A DNA stretch of 64,000 nt from an uncultured Neomegalonema sp. (GTDB taxonomy: Bacteria; Pseudomonadota; Alphaproteobacteria; Rhodobacterales; Rhodobacteraceae): the NCBI GenBank assembly GCA_937995735.1, contig CALKIZ010000024.1, positions 60,294 through 124,293 of the forward strand. The letters run 5' to 3'. Position 1 is the stretch's first letter; every line of letters starts with the position of its first letter. The translations under genes were made by a program, and so were the position numbers. The notes under the pieces were generated by a model. That model was not told where the DNA came from, ran no database searches, and was given only the letters and a program-made list of their open reading frames with translations. Of this stretch, positions 49,148-58,174 are shown in pieces.

Positions 49148-49414
49148 ATGCTTACGAATACAGCGTTGCGCCCTCTTTCCAATGTTGGAGCGGATAAAAT
49201 GGCAATGACCTTTTACGAAACCAAAGCCGCAATGCCCAAAACGCAGGGCTTGATTGATGCAATACTCACCCGTTTGCTGATTGGTACGAAGAAAGTCCAA
49301 TACAGCAGGATGGTGTCTGCGTTGATGCACCTGACTGATGACCAACTGGCGACGATTGGCATTACGCGAATGCAAATTTCGTCACATGCACGGGTTTGCG
49401 TTTACGGTGAATAG
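49148..49414 (+). CDS. DUF1127-like small protein
   Basis: 88 residues. The C-terminal half (YSRMVSALMHLTDDQLATIGITRMQISSHA) fits the DUF1127 pattern of a basic helix followed by L-x-x-L-x-D-x-x-L-x-x-I-G-I-x-R. Such proteins are small Arg-rich RNA-linked or stress factors in Alphaproteobacteria. AAGGA lies nine bases before ATG 49148. The upstream region holds a repeated dyad motif and the downstream region a large stem, both of interest. Confidence 0.72.
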   Translation: MLTNTALRPLSNVGADKMAMTFYETKAAMPKTQGLIDAILTRLLIGTKKVQYSRMVSALMHLTDDQLATIGITRMQISSHARVCVYGE

Positions 49415-49449
49415 TCTCACAGCAAAGATAACAGTTTAAGGTCAACCTC

Positions 49450-49499
49450 CCGTCCCGGTAAATGGCAAGTGTGGCTTAATGCTACCCAATCCGGGATGG
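49450..49499 (+). ncRNA. possible structured 3' RNA after the DUF1127-like gene
   Basis: CCGTCCCGG (49450-49458) pairs with CCGGGATGG (49491-49499) across 32 bases, giving a 9-bp stem with one G-U. A pyrimidine run CCTCCCGTCCC starts the structure. Small stress RNAs with C-rich motifs are processed from DUF1127 transcripts in Rhodobacter; a similar RNA here is a guess from position and sequence type. Confidence 0.25.
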
Positions 49500-49518
49500 T
49501 TATAAATCTCTCAACTTG

Positions 49519-50304
49519 TTATCGTCCCTTCCAAACGGGATCGCGTTTTTCCGCGAAGGCTTTCGCACCTTCCAGATTGTCTTCTGAGCCGTAAAGGACA
49601 TCCACACTCATGAGTTGGCGTTTGGTGACACGGTTCATAACATCTTGGAATTTGGAGTCTTCAGCCTCACGCACGGTTTCTTTGATCGCCGCATAAACAA
49701 GCGGCGGGCCGGATTCGAGCAACCGCGCCAGCGTCCACGCTTCTTCCATCAATTTATCCGCCGCATAGATATGATTGACAAAGCCCCAACGCGCGGCCTC
49801 TTCCGCATCGAGCCACCGGCCCGTGAACAGCATTTCCATTGCGATATGATACGGAATGCGTTTGGGTAATTTCACCGTTGCGGCATCAGCCAAAGTCCCG
49901 GAACGGATTTCCGGCAGCGCAAAGCTCGCATGATCGGCGGCCAGAATAATGTCAGCGGATAGCGCAACCTCCAGCCCACCACCACAGCAAATGCCGTTCA
50001 CCGCTGCGATGACAGGCTTGCCTAACCCTTGCAACTCTTGAAGGCCACCAAAGCCCCCAACACCATAATCCCCATCAACAGCATCACCATCAGCAGCGGC
50101 CTTCAAATCCCAACCGGGACAGAAAAATTTCTCACCCGCACCAGTGATAATCGCCACACGAAATTCCGGATCATCCCGAAAAGCGGCAAACGTCTCGCCC
50201 ATAACGCGCGATGTCTTCAGATCAATCGCGTTCGCCTTTGGACGATCAAGAGTGACCTCGAGAATACCACCTTCGTGGCGGGTACGAATTGGAGAGTCGG
50301 TCAT
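49519..50304 (-). CDS. CaiD-like enoyl-CoA hydratase
   Basis: 261 residues of the crotonase fold, unusually close in pattern to E. coli CaiD (crotonobetainyl-CoA hydratase): LDRPKANAIDLKTSRVMGE, AIITGAGEKFFCPGWDLKAAA and the C-terminus FAEKRDPVWKGR. It has GICCGGGLE at the oxyanion hole. It overlaps the acyl-CoA synthetase by four bases, so the two enzymes act together: CoA activation, then hydration of an enoyl-CoA. The acid used (crotonobetaine/carnitine-like or other) is inferred from similarity. Confidence 0.82.
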   Translation of the reverse strand: MTDSPIRTRHEGGILEVTLDRPKANAIDLKTSRVMGETFAAFRDDPEFRVAIITGAGEKFFCPGWDLKAAADGDAVDGDYGVGGFGGLQELQGLGKPVIAAVNGICCGGGLEVALSADIILAADHASFALPEIRSGTLADAATVKLPKRIPYHIAMEMLFTGRWLDAEEAARWGFVNHIYAADKLMEEAWTLARLLESGPPLVYAAIKETVREAEDSKFQDVMNRVTKRQLMSVDVLYGSEDNLEGAKAFAEKRDPVWKGR

Positions 50305-52361
50305 GGGAGGTCCTTTTCTGGCTCACGCATCCTTATCAGCGCATCGGCGGCAAATGCGCCCTTTTCACAAGCAATCAGCGGATTAACGTCAAGTTCTTCT
50401 AACCTATCTGCATGGGCTTCGGCAAAATACGCTACCGCCTGCACCGCTTTGACAATCGCATCAAGATCAGCAACGGGCTTTCCGCGATACCCCTCGATCA
50501 GTTTTGAAACTTTCAAACCGGAGATTGCTGCGCGAATATCTTCGTCCGTGACAGGCAAGAGCATCGTGGCCGTGTCATCCAATAATTCCGCCATGACACC
50601 ACCAGCACCCAATATCAGCATCGGCCCATAAACGGGATCACGTGTTACACCGATAATCAACTCGACCAAACCATCAACGATCATCTTTTCGACCAGCACA
50701 GACTCGCTGTGTATGAAGAGTTCGACAGCGGCATTGCAAACTTCGTGCTGGTCCTTCAAGTTGAGAATAACACCGCCCATCTCGGTTTTGTGCGCAATAC
50801 CACTGGCCTTCAAAACGACCGGGTATCCAAATTTGTTTGCGGCGCTTTCCGCCGCGCCAGTATCCTCGACTTCCCAAAAATCCGGGGTATCGAGGCCAAA
50901 TTCACCCAGAGCCGTTTTGCTTTCCCACTCCGTCCATGTCCGCGAAGGACCATCCTCATGATCACCAATACGCAAGATCGGAGGAACATCTCCCCGCGCC
51001 CAAGCCTCGCCAATCTGCGCCGCTGCATCCGCAGCAATCATAGCATCTTCAATCCCGCAAAGCGGAGCAATGCCTGCCGCCATGAATTGCGCACATCTGT
51101 CTTCGGGGAGCAGTTCAGTCAGCGAAGCAACAATGGCCGTCCGTGCATTCACCCGCGCACTGGCGGCAATGATGCCGCACACCGCCGGTTCCCATGTTTC
51201 ATGACTGCACCGGTCTTCGCGTGGAAAATCGAGGATCAGCATCGACAGATCAAACCCCGGAGCCATCGCCGCTGAAAATGTATCCGTCAAAGCCGATTCA
51301 TCATTCCAAATAAACGTATGATAATCGAGCGGATTGGCGACCGTTACAAGCGGGTTCAACGTTTCGGCAATCGACGCTTTCTCAGCGGCTTCATACGCGC
51401 GAAACTTGAGATCAAACGGTATAGCAGTATCGGCAACCAGCGAAGCCTCGCCGCCTGAACAACTCATCGAAAGAATATCGCGCCCCGGCAGCGCCCCGTG
51501 GACATGGAGCAGTTTCAGTGTCTCAACAAAACTCGGGATGCCCGGCAATAAAGGAATCCCAAGCCGCTTGAAAAACGCCCTGCTCCCCGCATCCGACCCT
51601 GCAAGCGATGCTGTATGAGAGATCGTCGCGATCTGCGCCTGTTCCGATGCCCCCACTTTAATCGCCACAATCGGGACACGCTTGGCACGGGCGCGCGCCG
51701 TCAAAGCCTCGAATGCAGCCGGATCACCGACCCCCTCGATATGCAGGCCAATCGCCGTCACCCGATCATCATCGAGCAAGGCTTCCGCCATCTGTGCGAG
51801 GCCGATTTGCGCCTGATTTCCCGCCGTCAGCATATACGCAATCGGCAAGCCCCGCCCTTGCATCGACAGATTTATCGCGATGTTTGAGGATTGTGTAAGA
51901 ATGGCGACGCCGTTCTCGACCCGCGCACCGCCATGCTGATCCGGCCATAGCGTCGCGCCGTCGAGATAGTTCAGAGCGCCATAACAGTTCGGCCCGATAA
52001 TCGGCATATCTGCGGCGGCGTCGAGTAAAGCGGTATTCCGGTCCGCGCCGTCTTCCGTTTCTCCGAAACCAGAAGCAAAGCACACCGCCCCCCCTGCTCC
52101 GCGCTCCCGCAATCCGCGCACAAGATCAAGCGTCGCATCCCGATTAACACCGATCCACGCCGCATCGGGAACAGCGGGCAAGGCGTCAAGCGACGGATAA
52201 GCCTTTATCCCATGCACTGCCTCGCGCTTCGGATGAACCGGCCAAATCTCACCCTCAAAACCAGCCTTGAGCAGTTGCTCAACAACATTAGCCGCCCAAG
52301 CCCCGCCAAACACGGCAATGGATTTAGGGCGCAGAAGGCGGGAGAGATTGAGGGATGTCAT
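50301..52361 (-). CDS. NDP-forming acyl-CoA synthetase (acetate-CoA ligase family)
   Basis: 686 residues with fused subunits: CoA-binding domain (about 10-130), succinyl-CoA ligase-like domain with the phospho-His motif ISHTASLAGSD, a second ligase domain, and a C-terminal ATP-grasp domain (about 470-686, GYPVVLKASGIAHKTEMGGVILNL). It forms acyl-CoA from an acid, CoA and ATP through a phospho-His intermediate with ADP as product. It overlaps the CaiD-like gene and lies near an acyl-CoA dehydrogenase gene on the same strand. Confidence 0.9.
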   Translation of the reverse strand: MTSLNLSRLLRPKSIAVFGGAWAANVVEQLLKAGFEGEIWPVHPKREAVHGIKAYPSLDALPAVPDAAWIGVNRDATLDLVRGLRERGAGGAVCFASGFGETEDGADRNTALLDAAADMPIIGPNCYGALNYLDGATLWPDQHGGARVENGVAILTQSSNIAINLSMQGRGLPIAYMLTAGNQAQIGLAQMAEALLDDDRVTAIGLHIEGVGDPAAFEALTARARAKRVPIVAIKVGASEQAQIATISHTASLAGSDAGSRAFFKRLGIPLLPGIPSFVETLKLLHVHGALPGRDILSMSCSGGEASLVADTAIPFDLKFRAYEAAEKASIAETLNPLVTVANPLDYHTFIWNDESALTDTFSAAMAPGFDLSMLILDFPREDRCSHETWEPAVCGIIAASARVNARTAIVASLTELLPEDRCAQFMAAGIAPLCGIEDAMIAADAAAQIGEAWARGDVPPILRIGDHEDGPSRTWTEWESKTALGEFGLDTPDFWEVEDTGAAESAANKFGYPVVLKASGIAHKTEMGGVILNLKDQHEVCNAAVELFIHSESVLVEKMIVDGLVELIIGVTRDPVYGPMLILGAGGVMAELLDDTATMLLPVTDEDIRAAISGLKVSKLIEGYRGKPVADLDAIVKAVQAVAYFAEAHADRLEELDVNPLIACEKGAFAADALIRMREPEKDLP

Positions 52362-52436
52362 AAATCAGCCGGCAGCTTGACTGCACCAAATTGGTGTATG
52401 GAATAAATTTTGCAATTAATGATTTCAGGTAGCATA

Positions 52437-52694
52437 ATGTGTGCTCGTGTTTTTATATTGGCGGTCTTAGCTACCATCACATTGGTGCATTCGGCTCAAG
52501 CTCATCAAAAAAAGTGCGCTGATTTCCCAACCTATCAGGACGCAGTTCAGCATTGCAAAAATGGTCCTCCGCATATCTGGCCCACCAAATGCGGAAATCA
52601 TGATCGCGATAAAGACGGACGCCCTTGTGAATGCCGCCCCGGTGGTCCCGAAGCGGATAGCCAAGCCTGCAAATCAAAGCGCGCAAAAAAGTAA
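52437..52694 (+). CDS. secreted excalibur-like calcium-binding peptide
   Basis: About 85 residues from ATG 52437 (the frame begins at 52410). A signal peptide ends at AQA/H (residue 22). The mature part has six Cys, and the motif DRDKDGRPCE (Asp56, Asp58, Asp60) is that of the excalibur calcium-binding repeat; CADFPTYQDAVQHC is its usual first half. The tail is basic. It sits on the plus strand between two minus-strand acyl-CoA genes and is convergent with the dehydrogenase. Confidence 0.75.
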   Translation: MCARVFILAVLATITLVHSAQAHQKKCADFPTYQDAVQHCKNGPPHIWPTKCGNHDRDKDGRPCECRPGGPEADSQACKSKRAKK

Positions 52695-52709
52695 GCGCAT
52701 CCATCATCT

Positions 52710-53870
52710 CTAAGCCCCCAAAGGCCGCAACAATTCTCGGCTAATGATATGGCGTTGGATTTCTGAGGTTCCGTCCCATATCCGCTCGACCCGCGCATCG
52801 CGCCAAAAGCGTTCAAGCGGCAAGTCGTTCATCAAACCCATACCGCCATAAATCGCGATGGCTTCGTCTGTGACCCGCGCCAGCATCTCTGACGCATAGA
52901 CTTTCGCACTTGCAATTTCGCGGTTCGCTGGCAAGCCTTGATCCAGCCGCCACGCGCTCGATAATGTCAGCCATTCCGCTGCATCAATCTCAGTAATCAT
53001 ATCGGCCAGCTTAAACGACACGCCTTGAAACTTGCCGATCTGTTGGCCGAATTGTTTGCGCTCGGCAGAATAGTTCAGCGCATAGTCAAAGACCCGCCGC
53101 GCCCGACCAACCGCCATCGTCGCAACAGTAATGCGCGTGGCATAAAGCCACTCGTTCATCACCGCAAACCCGCCATCGACTTCGCCGAGTACCTGCGCGT
53201 CAGGCAGGCGGCAATTGTCGAACCGCAAGATCATATTTTTATAACCGCGATGAGACACGCTCTCATACCCCGGCGCGATTTCGAAGCCCGGCGTGCCTCG
53301 ATCCACCAGAAAAGCCGTAATCCGTTTCTTGGGGCCTTTCGGCGTGTCATCTTCGCCGGTCGCAATAAAGACGATGATAAAGTCAGCATGATCCGCGCCG
53401 GAGATAAAATGCTTAGTTCCATTCACGACCCAATCGCCGCCATCGCGTTTGGCAACACATTTCATGCCGCGCACATCCGACCCCGCATCGGGTTCCGTCA
53501 TCGCCAGCGCGTCCATGCGCTCGCCCCGCACGGCGGGCAGCAAATAGCGCTCTCGCTGTTCACCTTCACAAGCCATGAGAATATTTTGCGGGCGTCCGAA
53601 AAAGTGGTTCAGCGCCATTGAGCCACGCCCCAATTCGCGCTCGACCAGCGCAAATTCCAGATGTGACAGCCCCGCACCGCCGACTTCCTCAGGGAAGTTA
53701 CAGGCGTAAAAGCCCAAATCCATTGTCTTTTGCTTGATTTGCGCGGCAATCTCGGTGGGCACTTCGCCGGTGCGATCCACCAGATCCTCGTGAGGATAAA
53801 TCTCTTCCTCGACAAAGCGGCGCACGGTGGAGACAATCATCTCCTGCTCTTCAGTCAGACCAAAATTCAT
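52710..53870 (-). CDS. acyl-CoA dehydrogenase
   Basis: 386 residues of the standard ACAD fold: ALAMTEPDAGSDVRGMKC (FAD and substrate loop), GTKHFISGADHADFIIV, RKQFGQQIGKFQGVSFKLADM and the C-terminal YGGMGLMNDLPLERFWRDARVERIWDGTSEIQ. It oxidises acyl-CoA to enoyl-CoA, passing electrons to ETF. It lies 349 bp upstream of the synthetase/hydratase pair on the same strand, with the excalibur gene opposed between them, so the three probably serve one pathway. Confidence 0.93.
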   Translation of the reverse strand: MNFGLTEEQEMIVSTVRRFVEEEIYPHEDLVDRTGEVPTEIAAQIKQKTMDLGFYACNFPEEVGGAGLSHLEFALVERELGRGSMALNHFFGRPQNILMACEGEQRERYLLPAVRGERMDALAMTEPDAGSDVRGMKCVAKRDGGDWVVNGTKHFISGADHADFIIVFIATGEDDTPKGPKKRITAFLVDRGTPGFEIAPGYESVSHRGYKNMILRFDNCRLPDAQVLGEVDGGFAVMNEWLYATRITVATMAVGRARRVFDYALNYSAERKQFGQQIGKFQGVSFKLADMITEIDAAEWLTLSSAWRLDQGLPANREIASAKVYASEMLARVTDEAIAIYGGMGLMNDLPLERFWRDARVERIWDGTSEIQRHIISRELLRPLGA

Positions 53871-53987
53871 AGCGCACCCTAGCGTCGATGATAGATTCTG
53901 GCCGAACTCTTAGCTTTTTTCGAGGGTGCTTTCCCAATCCTTTTTTCGCAGAAACGACGAGAGGTAGAAGCCACCGCCCGCGAAAGA

Positions 53988-54015
53988 GCAGTTGCACCCT
54001 CAAGAATGCAACTGC
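53988..54015. repeat. 9-bp inverted repeat between mscL and the acyl-CoA dehydrogenase gene
   Basis: GCAGTTGCA and TGCAACTGC are perfect complements with a 10-nt spacer. No T-run follows it on the minus strand. It lies about 120-145 bp upstream of the dehydrogenase start, where an operator would be plausible, and 20 bp past the mscL stop. Confidence 0.5.
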
Positions 54016-54035
54016 AATTCTGTCCAAAATCGCAT

Positions 54036-54428
54036 TTAGCCCCGTTTCAAAGCATCGCGGATTTCTTCCAGAAGAACCTCGTTCCGAGGCGTTTCTTCCG
54101 GTGCTTCCGCCTCGGCTTTTTTCGCTTTGTTAATGCCTTTGATGATCATGAACAAAACAAACGAAACAATCACAAAAGAAATCAACGCATTAAGGAACAA
54201 ACCGTATTTTACGAGCACAGGATCACCACCCCCTGCACCAGCGCCAAGATTAATTGCCAGCGCGGAGAAATCGACGCCGCCTGTCAGGAACCCAACGATT
54301 GGCATAATAATATCGCCAACAAGAGATGTAACGATTGAGGTAAATGCAGCACCGATAACGATACCGACTGCCATATCGACCATATTGCCTTTTACGGCGA
54401 ACTCTTTGAACTCTGTAAGCATACCCAT
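54036..54428 (-). CDS. mscL: large-conductance mechanosensitive channel MscL
   Basis: About 130 residues from ATG 54428 (AGGA nine bases upstream). The pore helix [31 protein letters not shown], a periplasmic loop with [16 protein letters not shown], the second helix and the C-terminal charged bundle match MscL. It forms a pentameric channel that opens under hypo-osmotic membrane tension. It is monocistronic. Confidence 0.96.
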   Translation of the reverse strand: MGMLTEFKEFAVKGNMVDMAVGIVIGAAFTSIVTSLVGDIIMPIVGFLTGGVDFSALAINLGAGAGGGDPVLVKYGLFLNALISFVIVSFVLFMIIKGINKAKKAEAEAPEETPRNEVLLEEIRDALKRG

Positions 54429-54561
54429 AGAACTATTCCTTATAATCATCACAACGAAAAATTACGCGATTTAATGTGTTCAGTGCTTTTGCGGATCAAC
54501 GCAACTTAATACTGTGTCCGGTTGTAAGAAATATAACGGTATTGCTGCGCAAGTGCCCAAA

Positions 54562-56994
54562 TCACCCGCGCAAGACACCCCCTGTTGCTTTCTCGACCGA
54601 GGCAATAACTTTTGCCGAAAGCGCATCAATTTCTTCGTCTTTGAGCGTTACATCTTTCGGCTGTAAGCGAACTGCAACGGCGATTGATTTTTTTCCTTCG
54701 CCAAGTTGCTTGACTGCATGAGCACCATCAAAAACGTCAAAGACCCGCACGTCTTCGATCAGCGCTTTATCCGCTGCACGCGCTGCCTTGCGGATATCTT
54801 CCGCCTCAAGCCGTTCATCAACGACAAAAGCAAAATCGCGCTCGACCGCTTGCAACTTGTTCAGCGTCAATGCAGGACGCGCTTTGGTTTTTGCTTTCGG
54901 GAACGGAATTGCTGCGAGGTAAATCAAAAAGGCAACCGCTGGCCCATCAATATCCATCCCTTTAATCGCGTTCGGATGAAGCTCGCCAATTTCTGCAATC
55001 GTGACTTTCGGCCCCAACTTCAACGCGGCAGAGCGACCGGGGTGAAAGAACGACGCGGCAGAGCGATCCGTTTGCAGACGATCAACCGGCGCGCCTAGTG
55101 CTGTCAAAATGGCTTCGACATCGCCTTTGGCATCGAAAAAATCCAAGCCGCGACGCGCTGTTGTCCAATCCCGTCCACTGGCGTGCCCCACACGGATACC
55201 CGCCGCAACAATCGCTTCCTCGCCCGGTTCAGCGCCATGAAAAGCCGCGCCGACTTCGAACAATGCCAAGTCTTTGAAACCCTGCGCTTGATTGCGCGCC
55301 GCTGCCGCCAACAATCCCGGCAATGGGCTTGGCCGCATATCAGACATCTCGGATGAAATCGGGTTTTCCAATTTTAGCGCGTCAGAGCCGCCCCCGAACA
55401 GCGCCGCCTCGTCACTGGCGATGAAAGTATACGTCACGCACTCATTCATGCCTTGAGCGGCAAGCGCCCGCCGCGCCGTTGCAACACGACGCTGCATCGG
55501 TGTCAGACTGCGTTTAAGCGCGCCCGTCTGCGACCTTGCCAGCGGTTGAGATTTCAGATTGGTCAGCGAGGCAACCCGCGCGATTTCTTCAACAAGATCG
55601 GCTTCACCCCGAATATCAGGACGCCATGACGGGACCGAAACCGTCATCGGTTCACCGGCTGTAACACCAAAGCCCAGCGCCTCTAAGATGCGCGTTTGCT
55701 CGGCAATCTCGACCGTCATCCCGACCAGCGTTTCCACTCTATCGCCGCGCAAAGCGAAATCTCGTGCAGTATCCGGCGCGGCTCCGGCAATCACCAGTTC
55801 CGATGGTTCACCGCCGCACATATCGAGGATCATTTTCGTCGCGATTTCCATGCCTTCGCGGGCAAATTCAGGATCAATACCCCGCTCGAACCGATAGCGC
55901 GCATCTGAGTTGATCTTTAGCTTCCGGCCTGTTGCTGCCGTTCGCACAGGATCAAAATACGCGCTCTCAATAAAGACATTCACAGTCTCTTCGGTACACC
56001 CCGAAACATCTCCGCCCATGACACCGCCGATACCTTCAGGGCCGTTATCATCGCAGATAAGAGTCATCGCATCATCGAAGGCGTATTCTTTGCCATCAAG
56101 CGCGAGCAGTTTTTCACCGGCTTGCGACAGACGAACATGGATATTCCCATGCACTTTATCGGCATCAAAAACATGCAGAGGCCGCGCGCGGTCATAGGTC
56201 ATAAAGTTCGTCATATCGACCAGCGCATTAATCGGACGCAGGCCAATTGCACGAATTTGCCGTTGCAGCCAATCCGGTGAAGGGCCGTTTTTTACCCCGC
56301 GAATATAACGGCCAACAAACAGCGGACAGGCTTTGTCTATGACATCATCCTTCAAAGTAACCGAAATGGGCGATGCAAAAACGCCCGCGATTTCTTCGGT
56401 CGGTGCAGGCTTCAACGTTCCAATACCACGAGCGGCAAGATCACGCGCGACACCGCGCACCCCCAACGCATCGGGGCGGTTTGGTGTAATCGCAATATCG
56501 ATCACGGGATCATTGAGGTTTTTATAATCGATAAAGCGCGCGCCCATCGGCGCATCTTCCGGCAGATCAATAATACCGTCATGATCGTCCGAGATCATCA
56601 TCTCGCGTTCAGAGCAGAGCATCCCATTGGACTCCACACCGCGAATAACGCCGGACTTTAGATCAACGCCCGTACCGGGCACATGCGTCCCCACAGGGGC
56701 AAAAACACCAACCAGCCCCGTGCGTGCATTCGGCGCACCGCAAACGACCTGAATTTCCTCGGAAGGAGAGTCGGGGCCGTTCGGCCAAGCCTCAACACGG
56801 CACCGGCGCAACCGGTCAGCATCCGGGTGCTGCACAGCCTCAATAACGCGGCAAATCCTAAATGCTCCAAGCGTTTCCGCCGGATTTTCAATCCCTTCGA
56901 CCTCTAAGCCCAAGTCTGTCAATGCCGCCGCAATGTCCTCAACACCAGCGTCGGTGTCGAGATGCGTTTTGAGCCATGATAGCGTGAATTTCAT
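54562..56994 (-). CDS. pheT: phenylalanyl-tRNA synthetase beta subunit
   Basis: 810 residues of full length. It starts MKFTLSWLKTHLDTDA, has the EMAP-like tRNA-binding domain (about 40-150), B3/B4 editing region, B5 DNA-binding-like domain, and the C-terminal FDX-ACB domain (about 710-805). With PheS it forms the alpha2beta2 enzyme. Normally it follows pheS directly; here pheS is 3 kb upstream and a cydAB operon and another small gene lie between. Confidence 0.97.
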   Translation of the reverse strand: MKFTLSWLKTHLDTDAGVEDIAAALTDLGLEVEGIENPAETLGAFRICRVIEAVQHPDADRLRRCRVEAWPNGPDSPSEEIQVVCGAPNARTGLVGVFAPVGTHVPGTGVDLKSGVIRGVESNGMLCSEREMMISDDHDGIIDLPEDAPMGARFIDYKNLNDPVIDIAITPNRPDALGVRGVARDLAARGIGTLKPAPTEEIAGVFASPISVTLKDDVIDKACPLFVGRYIRGVKNGPSPDWLQRQIRAIGLRPINALVDMTNFMTYDRARPLHVFDADKVHGNIHVRLSQAGEKLLALDGKEYAFDDAMTLICDDNGPEGIGGVMGGDVSGCTEETVNVFIESAYFDPVRTAATGRKLKINSDARYRFERGIDPEFAREGMEIATKMILDMCGGEPSELVIAGAAPDTARDFALRGDRVETLVGMTVEIAEQTRILEALGFGVTAGEPMTVSVPSWRPDIRGEADLVEEIARVASLTNLKSQPLARSQTGALKRSLTPMQRRVATARRALAAQGMNECVTYTFIASDEAALFGGGSDALKLENPISSEMSDMRPSPLPGLLAAAARNQAQGFKDLALFEVGAAFHGAEPGEEAIVAAGIRVGHASGRDWTTARRGLDFFDAKGDVEAILTALGAPVDRLQTDRSAASFFHPGRSAALKLGPKVTIAEIGELHPNAIKGMDIDGPAVAFLIYLAAIPFPKAKTKARPALTLNKLQAVERDFAFVVDERLEAEDIRKAARAADKALIEDVRVFDVFDGAHAVKQLGEGKKSIAVAVRLQPKDVTLKDEEIDALSAKVIASVEKATGGVLRG

Positions 56995-57059
56995 CAGTAT
57001 GGTCCGCCTGCGTATATCATCGCAGGCGGTTTAACTTAAATGTGCCGCAAGGCAAAGGC

Positions 57060-57167
57060 TCACATGATAACTGATTTTATCATCCACGCGACAATGCTGA
57101 TAATTGTTACTCCTGCCAGCCAAAAGGCGACAAACCAGGCGATTTTGTTCAAACTTTCACGCTTCAT
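57060..57167 (-). CDS. DUF2474/CydX-like small oxidase subunit
   Basis: A 35-residue protein with one membrane helix (WFVAFWLAGVTIISIVAWMI) and a basic N-terminus (MKRESLNK). Its ATG shares one base with the cydB stop (TGATG), which shows coupled translation. Size, position and pattern match the DUF2474 family found after cydB of CIO-type oxidases, equivalent in place to CydX. It probably stabilises the CydAB complex. Confidence 0.85.
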   Translation of the reverse strand: MKRESLNKIAWFVAFWLAGVTIISIVAWMIKSVIM

Positions 57168-58171
57168 CAGTGATACCCGTGTTCCGGCTTCACCTTACCG
57201 CGAAATACATAATAGGCGTATGCGGTATAGGCGAGGATGATTGGCAGCAAAATAACCGTGCCGACCAAGGCAAATTCAAGACTGCTTTGCGGTGCAGCGG
57301 CCTCCCATATGGTCAGCGAAGGCGGCACGATATGGGGATAAAAGCTGATACCAATCCCGATAAAGCCCAGCACGAATAACGAAATCGACGCCAGAAAAGG
57401 CATCAGATCGCTCTTGTTCCGCAACCCCGCGAAGAGCTTATATGACGCAAACCCGACCAATGCCGGCACGACGCTCGTAAGAGCAATTTTCGGCCAGGAA
57501 AACCAGTGATCGAAATAAACCGGATCAAGAAAAGGCGTCACAATACTCACCGCACCAATCAGGCTCAGCGTTGCAATCGCGAGCTTAAAAGCGGCTTGCC
57601 GCATACGCTCCTGAAATGCACCTTCGATTTTAAGAATTAACCAAGTCGCCCCAAGCAACGTATACCCCACGGCAACACCGATGCCTGTCAAAATAGAGAA
57701 CGGCGTCAGCCAGTCCCACCACCCGCCGGCGTAAGCTCGGTTTTCAATTTCGATACCCTGAACCAGCGCGCCCAATGCAATACCTTGCATCAAAGCAGCC
57801 ACCAGCGAGCCGCCAAAAAAGGCAAGGTTCCAAACCCACTTCCAGCGCTCGGTCCGCCAGCGGTACTCAAAGGCAACCCCGCGAAACACCAGCGCCAGCA
57901 ACATCGCTATCAATGGCGCGTATAACGCGGGCAGGACCGTCGCATAGACGACGGGAAAGACCGCAAGCAACCCGCCACCACCCATAACGAGCCATGTCTC
58001 GTTCCCATCCCAAACAGGCGCGACCGAGTTCATTGCAAGGTCACGCTCGCCCTCGTCCTTGAGAAAAGGAAACAAAATCCCGATCCCAAGATCAAACCCG
58101 TCGAGAACCACGTAGACCAGAACAGCAAAAGCGATAATTCCAGCCCAGATAAAAGGAAGATCAAATTCCAT
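57167..58171 (-). CDS. cydB: cytochrome bd-type quinol oxidase subunit II
   Basis: 334 residues, eight or nine membrane helices. VLDGFDLGIGILFPF, NSVAPVWDGNETWLVMGGGGLLAVFP and FRGVAFEYRWR are CydB signatures. The length (334, shorter than E. coli CydB 379) and partner type indicate the cyanide-insensitive (CIO) branch. It starts three bases after the cydA stop and ends coupled to a DUF2474 peptide. No cydDC genes are nearby. Confidence 0.95.
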   Translation of the reverse strand: MEFDLPFIWAGIIAFAVLVYVVLDGFDLGIGILFPFLKDEGERDLAMNSVAPVWDGNETWLVMGGGGLLAVFPVVYATVLPALYAPLIAMLLALVFRGVAFEYRWRTERWKWVWNLAFFGGSLVAALMQGIALGALVQGIEIENRAYAGGWWDWLTPFSILTGIGVAVGYTLLGATWLILKIEGAFQERMRQAAFKLAIATLSLIGAVSIVTPFLDPVYFDHWFSWPKIALTSVVPALVGFASYKLFAGLRNKSDLMPFLASISLFVLGFIGIGISFYPHIVPPSLTIWEAAAPQSSLEFALVGTVILLPIILAYTAYAYYVFRGKVKPEHGYH

Positions 58172-58174
58172 GGC

